From: Baffinella frigidus
Lineage: Eukaryota; Cryptophyceae; Cryptomonadales; Baffinellaceae
Direction: 5' to 3'
Assembly (NCBI GenBank): GCA_026770585.1
Contig: MU646562.1
Span: 292,209-311,442, forward strand
DNA: 19,234 bases
The notes beneath the pieces were generated by a model that saw only the letters and a list, made by a program, of their open reading frames with translations, ran no database searches and was not told the origin of the DNA. Made by a program: the position numbers and the translations under genes. Below, one piece after another: positions 8,901 through 11,976 of the stretch (positions are counted from its first letter, which is position 1; each line of letters begins with the position of its first letter).

Positions 8901-11630
8901 GTACGGCACCTGCCGTAGCGGACTCTTCTTAAGTTGACATGCTGGGTGTGCGGTTCAGATCCGTCAACTTTGGAGCGGAGAAGAGCCCGGGTGGGTCCGA
9001 ATTGGCGAGACCAAATGGACTGATTGTAAGCGACGTTGTTCGGTGCATGGTTGCAGATTTCGGGTTTCGGGTTTAGGGATTCGGGTTTCGAGGTTCGGGT
9101 TTCGGGGTTAGGGGTTAGGGAACACGGTTTAGGGTTTCGGGTTTCGGGGTTCCGGTTTGGGTTTTAGAGTTTGCGGCTTGCGGTTTAGGGTTTAGGGTCG
9201 TTTTTAGGGTAGGGTTTGGGGTAGGGTGTCGCGGGTTTGACCTGGGTGTCGTAGCGGAGCGAGCGCATCGGCGCGAGGTTGAGCGTGGGCTTGCGCGCAA
9301 GGCCGTACCCGCCCCCGTTCGCACCTGCATTCGGGTTTAGGGGTTAGGGGTTGGGGTTCAGGGTTTAGGCCCAGCCGTAGCCGCCCCCGTTGGTGCCTGG
9401 CTGTTGCTTGTTGGTTATTGCTCGTTGGGTTGTTGGTTATTGATTATTGGGTATTGGTGATTGGTGATTGGTTATTGTTTATTGGCTGTTGGTAAGTGGT
9501 TATTGGTTAATGGTTATTGGTTGTTGGTTGTTGATTATTGGGTATTGGTTATTGGTTATTGGGTATTGGTTTAGGGTTGCGCGCAAAGCCGTAGCCGCCC
9601 CCGTTGGCGCCTGGATTTGGGTTAAGGGTTAAGGGTTTCGGGTTTCGGGTTTCGGGTCTGGGGTTCAGGGTTTAGGCCCATCCGTTGCCACGGGCCGTTG
9701 CCACCTGTTTTTTGTTTTTGTTTTTTTTGTTTTTTGGTTTTTGGTTTTTGGTGTGTTTTTCAGGAGTTTACGCTTTAGGGCTAGGGGTGTAGGGTCCAAG
9801 GTTTAGGGAATGGGTACAGGGTATATTGGGTATAGGGTATAGGGTATAGGGTTTAGGGTGCAAGGTGCGTTGGCACGTGGAGCGTCGGGTGGCGGGCCAT
9901 GCCTCACCTAAACACTCCTTCAGGGTTTGGGGTTCAGGGTTTGGGGTGCGGGGACATTCCACATTCCACAATCCACACCCCACACTCCACACTCCACACC
10001 CCACACTCGCCCATGCCACACCCAAACACTCCTTCAGGGTTTGGGGTTCAGGGTTTAGGGTGTGGGGACATTCCACATTCCACACTCCACACTCCACATT
10101 CTATACTCCACACTCCACATTCCACACTCCACGCCCCACACTCCACATTCCACACTCCACACCCCACACCCCACACCTCACACCCGACACTCCACGCCCC
10201 ACACCCCACACTCCACACTCCACACTCCACGCCCCACACACCCACGCCTCACGCCTAGGACTAACGTGCAGCTGTCTGTCTGTCTGTCTTCTTCTCTCCG
10301 TCTGCCGGTGTCTGCCTTCTTATCTGTCAGGACTAATGTAGCGGCTGTCTGTCTGTCTGGCTGTCTCCTTCTCTGTCTGCTATCTGTCTGCCTGTCAGTC
10401 TGCCTGTCTGCATGTCTGTCTGTCTGTTGGCTGCCTGGCTAGTTCGGAGGCAGTCTGTCTGCTGTATGTCTGTCTCTCTGGTCGGCTGGCTGGCTAGCAG
10501 TCTGTCTGTCTTCCTTTCGGGCTGGTCAGCTGGCTGGTCAGCTGGCTGACAGGCTGACAGGCAGCAAGGCAGGCAGATATTTCGTTTCGGGTTGGGGGGA
10601 GACCGATGTAAGCGACGTTAGTCCCCATCCAGGACTTCCCGTTGTTCGACGGCTGCCCCAGCGCGTTCTCTTCCGGATACGGCACCTGCTTTCGGGTTAC
10701 AGCTGTCGGGTGTAGGCTTTCGGGTTTATGGTTTCGGGGTTGGGGTTCAAGGTTTAGGGTTTAGGGTGTGGGGTTTAGTTTAGGGGTTAAGAGTTCAGGG
10801 GGTTGACCTCGGTGTCGTAGCGGAGCGCGTTCATCGGCGCCATCTGGAGGAGCGCCGAAGACTTCCCCTGCGACGCGCCGCACCCGCGTTATCTTCTAGC
10901 TCCATCGCCCGGGGCTAGACCCAGGCCAGCGACGGTCCCGCCGTCGGGGGGTCCCCCGGACCCTCCCGACCGCCTGAGGGGGCGAGAGTCGCGGGGGCGG
11001 CGGCGGCGGGGAAGGGGGCGGGGGAGGCGAAAAGGTAGAGGCCGGCGGAGGGGTGCTGGTGTGGGTTTCGTTCTAGGGGGAGTTCTCTCGTGGAGGCACG
11101 GCACTGCAAGCTGCTCAAAAGCCGCGTCCCCGCTTTTCGACCAGGGGACCCGGGAAGGTGTGCCGCATGAGGCAAGCCGGGGACACCAGCGCTCCCGCCA
11201 TGGAGATCCTACGGGAAGCCGATGAATCCCTCCAACGGGATGTGACAGCAGAGGGAGGCTGCGTCGAGGCTGCCAAACTCGTGGGCCTGCGCGCCCCCAT
11301 CGACCAGGGTTTCCGGGTGAAGGGCGCGATTCGGGTGGCGGCGTGCACCGCCTAGGGCGCTACACCCCCAGCCCAGATACAGCCGCCAGCTGTCGCCTGG
11401 GTGCTGAGGGACGAAACAGGCCCTGAGCTAAGAAACCCCGGGCCCCTGCCCCCCCTCCCCTCCTCCCCCCGCAATGGAAACTGAAACCCACGCGCTGCCA
11501 ACAGGGCGGAGTGAGGTTCTGAGAGTAGCATCGGGGAGAGGCGCACCGTGGTGTGGACCGCGAGGAGCACCGCCCCGAGGACCGTGGCGGCGAACACCGC
11601 GAGGACGACCCGTCCCGAACGATTCGCCAT
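2941..11630 (-). CDS. Gene 1: spliced, secreted or membrane-anchored repeat protein of unknown family (model)
   Basis: Model of eleven exons on the minus strand: 11630-11547, 11103-10921, 10867-10808 (A1), 10685-10604 (B1), 9324-9242 (A2), 8768-8687 (B2), 8099-8017 (A3), 6947-6866 (B3), 6117-6049 (A'), 4629-4509 (C), 3348-3269 (E), plus terminal exon T at 2972-2941. Every intron starts GT and ends AG, and every junction keeps the frame, giving about 346 residues. The N-terminus is a hydrophobic stretch after four residues, so it is a signal peptide or type II anchor. A Pro/Ala-rich segment follows, then three A-B repeat rounds, then a C-terminal part with several Cys and Trp. I do not recognise the family. 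Extra, damaged exon copies sit in most introns. The gene may be functional, alternatively spliced, or a decaying subtelomeric copy. The exon families are well supported, but the exact chain is inferred. Confidence 0.5.
2973..3268 (-). repeat. Gene 1 last intron, built of CCCTACA heptamers
   Basis: The + strand is almost entirely GGGTGTA units, with TGCAGGG, TGAAGGG and TTTAGGG variants, in about 40 tandem copies. In the sense of gene 1 the intron begins GTACACCCTACACCC and ends AACCCTGAACCAG. It has nothing but 7-bp repeats between the splice sites. Confidence 0.7.
3269..3348 (-). CDS. Gene 1 exon E
   Basis: 80 nt between AATGCAG and GTACAC. It completes a Trp codon split with exon C, then reads CDETPFRVYPDGREG and FTGDAEFPLHW, and ends one base into a codon. 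Partial copies at 2363 and 3437 keep the same amino acid pattern. In the 2363 copy the YPDGRE-FTGD and PLHW motifs survive, which supports this as the coding frame. The domain family is not recognised. Confidence 0.65.
3437..3461 (-). pseudogene. Exon E relic (5' border)
   Basis: After a CCAG acceptor, the minus strand reads GTGCGACGAGACTCTTGTAC. It matches the first 13 nt of exon E and then skips to the TGTACCCTGA part, so about 10 nt are deleted. It lies in the C-E intron. Confidence 0.5.
3462..3619. other. Intron sequence without recognised features
   Basis: Part of the C-E intron of gene 1. It contains two near copies of TCTCTTTTGAGCTG and TCTCTTATGAGCTG (3490-3520) and no coding signal. 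Confidence 0.4.
3620..3722. mobile_element. PAL1 palindromic element, copy 6
   Basis: Left end ACAGGGGTACCTCGCTCATA, short GGGCCCTACAGTAGGCC core, right end TTATGAGCGAGGTACCCCTG. It lies in the C-E intron of gene 1. Confidence 0.8.
3737..3930. repeat. TTTAGGG / TGTAGGG heptamer tract
   Basis: Mixed 7-bp units (GGGTGTA, GGGTTTA, GGGGTTA, GGGTTGA). It is C-rich in the sense of gene 1 and lies inside the C-E intron. Confidence 0.65.
3932..3975 (-). pseudogene. Exon C relic 2 (3' border)
   Basis: The minus strand contains GGACGGCAGACCCAGCCCAA, matching the end of exon C with a 3-nt deletion and an in-frame stop (AAGTAA). Its 3' neighbour is heptamer repeat, as in the other copies. Confidence 0.45.
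4036..4100. repeat. (TA)n microsatellite between 15-bp direct repeats
   Basis: AGCCCACACTCGAAG occurs at 4036-4050 and again at 4086-4100. Between them are AGCGTTACA and a pure TA run of about 27 bp. The structure resembles a target-site duplication around a tiny insertion. Confidence 0.7.
4115..4163 (-). pseudogene. Exon C relic 1 (3' border with donor)
   Basis: Minus-strand frame SAGVQTQPKCLGSW ends at GTCAG, paralleling SDGVQTDPKCPGAW and GTCAGA of exon C. The 5' part of the exon is missing. The Gln, Thr, Pro, Lys, Cys and Trp positions are conserved. Confidence 0.55.
4185..4315. repeat. TGTAGGG heptamer tract
   Basis: Tandem GGGTGTA units with occasional GGGTGTG and GGGTGCA, in the C-E intron of gene 1. 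Confidence 0.7.
4425..4507. mobile_element. PAL1-like element at the exon C donor
   Basis: Short inverted tips AAGAAACGCCC and GGGCGGTTTCT enclose CCATAGGGCCCTAGG and the usual core. The outer TACCTCGCTCAT tips are absent. In gene 1 sense its arm begins at the GTCAGAAACC donor directly after exon C, so the element forms the start of that intron. Confidence 0.6.
4509..4629 (-). CDS. Gene 1 exon C
   Basis: 121 nt between CCGCAG and GTCAGA. Two bases complete a Gly codon. The exon then reads RRQAQGRLQALGLETRSLPA and GRHAMSDGVQTDPKCPGA, and ends two bases into a Trp codon finished by exon E. The first part is basic and Gln-rich; the second carries a Cys close to the Trp. Extra copies of its parts lie at 3932, 4115, 4690, 4995 and 5205. 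I do not recognise the domain. An internal CTGCAG could act as an alternative acceptor. Confidence 0.6.
4690..4732 (-). pseudogene. Exon C relic 3
   Basis: The minus strand reads WLQSLGLEERPFLT, similar to RLQALGLETRSLPA of exon C. It is cut on its 5' side by the 4733-4918 element, which is flanked by ACTGCAG repeats. Confidence 0.5.
4733..4918. mobile_element. MITE-like element M1 with ACTGCAG direct repeats
   Basis: An AT-rich insert in GC-rich surroundings. The left tip CCACACGAGAACGCTAGC pairs with the right tip CAGCATTCTCG. ACTGCAG lies immediately outside both ends (4726-4732 and 4919-4925), a candidate 7-bp target-site duplication. A second copy lies inverted at 14571-14751 with tips CTCGAGAATGCTGGAGG and CCTCTAGCATTCTCG. 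Neither encodes a transposase, so both are non-autonomous. Confidence 0.75.
4940..5135. repeat. Diverged duplication of exon C and its intron flank
   Basis: Blocks around 4650-4710, 4944-5000 and 5070-5130 share ACT/CATCCC-ACTAGCGCGCGC followed by a CAAGAGCGAGCG-like stretch. Each is followed by an exon C-like piece. At 4995-5050 the minus strand reads MQALGLETWSLPAG. This is local tandem duplication of an exon plus flanking intron. Confidence 0.55.
5205..5262 (-). pseudogene. Exon C relic 5
   Basis: The minus strand contains QSLGLEARRG, similar to QALGLETRS of exon C, followed by unrelated frame. It is degraded. Confidence 0.4.
5340..5600. other. Intron segment with short foldbacks
   Basis: No exon copy is visible. 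GGGGTCGAATCCGACCCC (5547-5564) forms a small hairpin. GGGAAATCC occurs at 5374 and again at 5572, and GTTTCCCTCC at 5431 and 5670. It may be the remains of another foldback element. Confidence 0.35.
5607..5664 (-). pseudogene. Exon A' copy 3
   Basis: Minus-strand GASGGCFGWARKPKEDQ resembles GANGGGYGWARKPK of exon A'. A GGTTGGGTG stretch replaces the CAG acceptor, so it is unlikely to be spliced. Confidence 0.5.
5755..5803 (-). pseudogene. Exon A' copy 2 (3' part)
   Basis: Minus-strand ARTPKATRLAAA before a GTGCCG donor parallels ARKPKATFSRLAAA of exon A'. The Gly-rich 5' half is replaced by CCCTACA repeats (5808-5836). Confidence 0.55.
5890..5942 (-). pseudogene. Exon A' copy 1 (5' part)
   Basis: Minus-strand LYGGGGYGWARRQQ matches the Gly-rich start of the A exons. 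The acceptor and 3' half are lost. Confidence 0.5.
6049..6117 (-). CDS. Gene 1 exon A'
   Basis: 69 nt between ACGCAG and GTACCA. Two bases complete a Gly codon, then the frame reads ANGGGYGWARKP and KATFSRLAAA, ending one base into a codon. Its first 12 codons match exon A, but the second half differs, so it is a distinct member that can follow B and precede C in frame. Gly, Tyr and Trp are conserved in all A-type copies. Confidence 0.6.
6153..6375. repeat. Diverged tandem duplication around GGCTACGAGG
   Basis: GGCTACGAGG is at 6157 and again at 6301. After each copy come a CCGG-rich piece and GTTACGTGACCAA or GTAACGTGACCAAC. This is a 145-bp direct duplication. The AC-GTGACCAA motif also occurs in the M1 elements near 4813 and 14671. 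Confidence 0.55.
6425..6516. repeat. TTTAGGG / TTTGGGG heptamer tract
   Basis: Alternating GGGTTTA and GGGTTTG units inside the B3-A' intron of gene 1. Confidence 0.7.
6560..6745. repeat. CACCCCAC / CAACACC low-complexity tract
   Basis: C/A-rich short repeats (CACCGCAACACC, CCACCACCCC). Frames are open on both strands only because of the composition. It is C-rich on the + strand, opposite to most of the gene 1 introns. Confidence 0.55.
6746..6790 (-). pseudogene. Exon B copy, truncated
   Basis: Minus-strand NKAKSWMGINVAYAA matches the second half of exon B (NNAQSWMGTNVAYA). The first half and the GGTC donor are lost. Confidence 0.6.
6866..6947 (-). CDS. Gene 1 exon B3
   Basis: 82 nt between CCGGCAG and GTCCCA. 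It reads VPYPNENALGQPSNN and AQSWMGTNVAYA, ending one base into a codon. It is identical to B2 at 8687-8768 over the whole exon. The donor GTCCCA is weak, but the border is kept in all B copies. Confidence 0.65.
6866..7088. repeat. Segmental duplication, copy 2 (partner 8687-8909)
   Basis: Exon B plus about 140 bp of upstream intron is repeated almost exactly at 8687-8909, with about five differences by eye, all outside the exon. Both copies end with a second GGGTACGGCACCTG, a duplicated exon B 5' border with acceptor. Confidence 0.8.
7129..7156. mobile_element. Partial M3 end
   Basis: TTTGGACGCGACTCACTACA matches the left tip of the M3 element at 7670. It is followed by three ATAGATGGCT repeats (7155-7195). 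Confidence 0.4.
7217..7326. mobile_element. 22-bp stem foldback with flanking direct repeats
   Basis: CGGCCCACACGAGGCCACCC (from 7245) pairs with GGGTGGCCTCGCGTGGGCCG (to 7312), with one mismatch, around a 24-bp loop. AATTATGGTA-TGTTG lies on both sides (7217 and 7313). A third related stretch at 7349 leads into the interrupted exon B. Confidence 0.7.
7366..7543 (-). pseudogene. Exon B copy interrupted by an inserted element
   Basis: Parts of exon B at 7366-7402 (complement of GGCCCCAGCGCGTTCTC) and 7531-7543 (complement of GGGTACGGCAC plus acceptor) are separated by the 7405-7530 foldback. The second half of the exon beyond GACGGC is also degraded. The copy cannot encode the normal exon. 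Confidence 0.65.
7405..7530. mobile_element. MITE-like element M2 inside an exon B copy
   Basis: Terminal inverted repeats ATCCGGGAACAAGTATTTTT and AAAAATACTTGTTCCCGGAT enclose a second stem, GAAATTACTACACAA / TTGTGTAGTAATTTC. GGGT occurs on both sides (7399-7402 and 7533-7536), a possible 4-bp target duplication. It has no reading frame. Confidence 0.75.
7670..7765. mobile_element. MITE-like element M3
   Basis: Ends ATTTGGACGTGACTCGGTAC and GTACCAGAGCCACGTCTAAAT are imperfect inverted repeats extended by AAAAC/GTTTT. The left part also occurs at 7129 and as GACTCGGTACAAAACTTAC at 6000. Non-coding. Confidence 0.65.
7918..7957 (-). pseudogene. Exon A 3' end fused to an exon B start
   Basis: On the minus strand, the 3' half of exon A (APMRSLRYDPQ) runs without a donor-like intron start into GTGCCGT, the first seven bases of exon B. 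The junction equals the predicted splice junction A|B. It may be an intron-less copy or chance. Confidence 0.45.
8017..8099 (-). CDS. Gene 1 exon A3
   Basis: 83 nt between ATGCAG and GTCAGA. Two bases complete Gly, then ANGGGYGWARKPT and LNLAPMRSLRYDTQ, ending on a codon boundary. It has the same length and phase as A2. The differences between A2 and A3 are mostly silent, with Trp versus Leu at the eighth residue. That suggests the frame has been under selection. Confidence 0.7.
8100..8345. repeat. Heptamer tract with an A-exon fragment
   Basis: GGGTTTA and GGGTTAA units, a GGGCA pentamer run (8171-8204), a 25-bp A-exon fragment on the minus strand at 8207-8233 (GANGGGYGW), and further GGGTTTG units. 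All lie in the B2-A3 intron. Confidence 0.65.
8360..8470. repeat. CACCCCA-type low-complexity tract
   Basis: C/A-rich short repeats on the + strand with no coding signal. The composition is like 6560-6745. Confidence 0.5.
8687..8768 (-). CDS. Gene 1 exon B2
   Basis: 82 nt, identical in sequence to B3. It starts on a codon boundary after CCGGCAG and ends one base into a Gly codon at GTCCCC. The protein motif is PYPNENALGQPSNN-QSWMGTNVAY. The phases allow B to A and A to B joins alternately. Confidence 0.7.
8687..8909. repeat. Segmental duplication, copy 1 (partner 6866-7088)
   Basis: See the partner entry. The left neighbour in both copies is a GGGTTGGGG-type tract. Confidence 0.8.
8928..8991. 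repeat. Dispersed repeat R4, copy 1
   Basis: AAGTTGACATGCTGGGTGTG, then CGGTTCAGATCCGTCAACTT. The ends AAGTTGAC and GTCAACTT form a stem. Related copies are at 14071, 17551 and, reversed, 13765. Confidence 0.6.
9050..9235. repeat. TTTCGGG / TTTAGGG heptamer tract
   Basis: GGGTTTC and GGGTTTA units in the A2-B2 intron. It is C-rich in the gene sense. Confidence 0.65.
9242..9324 (-). CDS. Gene 1 exon A2
   Basis: 83 nt between ATGCAG and GTCAAA. ANGGGYGLARKPT then LNLAPMRSLRYDTQ, in phase with the B exons on both sides. It is the best-preserved A exon together with A3. Confidence 0.7.
9369..9401 (-). pseudogene. Exon A fragment (acceptor side)
   Basis: Minus-strand CCAG|GCACCAACGGGGGCGGCT reads TNGGGYGWA. 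Only the first third of the exon is present. Similar fragments follow at 9577 and 9675. Confidence 0.5.
9404..9565. repeat. TTATTGG heptamer-like tract
   Basis: Repeats of TTATTGG, TGATTGG and TTGTTGG, mostly 7 bp apart, lie between two exon A fragments. The period matches the telomere-like units but the bases do not. Confidence 0.65.
9577..9612 (-). pseudogene. Exon A fragment (acceptor side)
   Basis: The minus strand reads GANGGGYGFAR directly after CCAG, then stops matching. It is a third extra copy of this exon edge in the same intron. Confidence 0.5.
9770..9865. repeat. Degenerate GGGTATA / GGGTGTA tract
   Basis: Heptamer variants in the B1-A2 intron, preceded by a T-rich TTTTTGG stretch (9705-9757). 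Confidence 0.5.
9955..10252. repeat. CACACTC heptamer minisatellite
   Basis: Tandem 7-bp units CACACTC, CACATTC, CACACCC and CACGCCC. It is interrupted at 10012-10065 by a duplicated block around ACACTCCTTCAGGGTTTGGG, also present at 9907. Open frames over this stretch are a composition effect. Confidence 0.75.
10268..10565. repeat. (CTGT)n tetranucleotide tract
   Basis: Imperfect CTGT / CTGC / CTGG repeats over about 300 bp in the B1-A2 intron, with two copies of an AGGACTAA-GT motif at 10257 and 10328. No coding signal. Confidence 0.75.
10604..10685 (-). CDS. Gene 1 exon B1
   Basis: 82 nt after AAAGCAG. VPYPEENALGQPSNN then GKSWMGTNVAYI, ending one base into Gly at GTCTCC. It is the most diverged full-length B exon (Glu for Asn, Gly-Lys for Ala-Gln) but has the same length and phase. 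Confidence 0.65.
10686..10807 (-). repeat. Gene 1 A1-B1 intron made of heptamers
   Basis: 122 nt. In sense it starts GTCAACCCCCTGAAC, continues as CCCTAAA-type units, and ends CCCGAAAGCAG. It is the shortest example here of an intron that is nearly all telomere-like repeat. Confidence 0.65.
10808..10867 (-). CDS. Gene 1 exon A1 (first, divergent A exon)
   Basis: 60 nt between TCGCAG and GTCAAC, starting and ending on codon boundaries: GKSSALLQMAPMNALRYDTE. The second half matches APMRSLRYDTQ of A2 and A3. The Gly-rich first half is replaced. An upstream in-frame TAA excludes a longer exon in this frame. Confidence 0.55.
10921..11103 (-). CDS. Gene 1 candidate exon 2 (Pro/Ala-rich segment)
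   Basis: 183 nt between TTGCAG and GTCTAG, phase 0 at both ends. It starts CRASTRELPLERNPHQHP and continues Ala/Pro-rich (SPAPFPAAAAPATLAPSGG). Such segments often link an N-terminal anchor to a lumenal or extracellular domain. There is no duplicate elsewhere, so support comes only from splice borders and phase. Confidence 0.35.
11187..11355 (+). CDS. Possible small plus-strand reading frame, unsupported family
   Basis: Starting MEILREADESLQRDV and ending VAACTA then TAG, this frame has a protein-like mix of residues. It overlaps intron 1 of the gene 1 model on the other strand. I see no motif or repeat copy. It is an alternative to, or independent of, gene 1. Confidence 0.2.
11547..11630 (-). 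CDS. Gene 1 exon 1: signal or type II anchor
   Basis: ATG at 11630 followed by MANRSGRVVLAVFAATVLGA and VLLAVHTT, then a GTGCGC donor on a codon boundary. Two Arg before a hydrophobic run of about 20 residues is typical of a signal peptide or signal anchor. Reading on past the donor gives a low-complexity Gly/Arg tail that ends at a stop, so splicing is more plausible. The ATG has G at +4. Confidence 0.5.
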
Positions 11631-11890
11631 GGTGGAGTCTAGTGAAGGGCCACGCCAGTTTCTTGTTATTCCAGGCGTGTTCTTGGAGCCGTTGGCACGT
11701 TTTTGGAGCCGTTTTGACTTAACATTGACTTTTTAATACCGTTTTCCCTCAAAAACGACTTTTGAATACCACCCTCCAGCTTTATTATGGTAAATAGATT
11801 TGGGGTTTTCAATTTAATTTTACGATTCAACTTTTGGGCTGAAAATGACTTTTTACGGTGCGTAAAGTTTTCAAATCCGAATTTCAAGAA
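11631..11890. promoter_or_regulatory. Divergent intergenic region between gene 1 and gene 2
   Basis: 260 bp, distinctly more AT-rich than its surroundings, between two ATGs facing away from each other. It includes the repeat at 11665-11775 and an AT-rich 11776-11890 part without a clear TATA box at a fixed distance. It probably holds both promoters; I see no specific factor site. Confidence 0.45.
11665..11775. repeat. Dispersed repeat R5, copy 1
   Basis: TTATTCCAGGCGTGTTCTTG, GGAGCCGTT and GACTTTTGAATACC are shared with 19115-19234 in the same order and orientation. GACTTTTGAA-type pieces also occur, reversed, at 7847. Confidence 0.65.
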
Positions 11891-11976
11891 ATGGCGGAAA
11901 ATCGCGAGTACGCGGGCACGATGCGGACAGCGCTGGCCGGGCCCGGCGGAGACAAAGAGGCAGAGCTGCGGCGCAG
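11891..11976 (+). CDS. Gene 2 exon 1
   Basis: ATG with a favourable context (AAGAAATGGCG), reading MAENREYAGTMRTALA and GPGGDKEAELRR, ending two bases into an Arg codon at GTTTTC. Without splicing the frame ends six codons later. The long minus-strand frame over the same bases lacks such signals. Confidence 0.5.

Noticed and set aside
9768-10442. Overlapping frames of 109-158 codons on both strands
   Set aside because: They follow from the CACACTC and CTGT repeats, which lack stop codons in several frames. The predicted proteins are just repeat translations such as HTPHSTLH.
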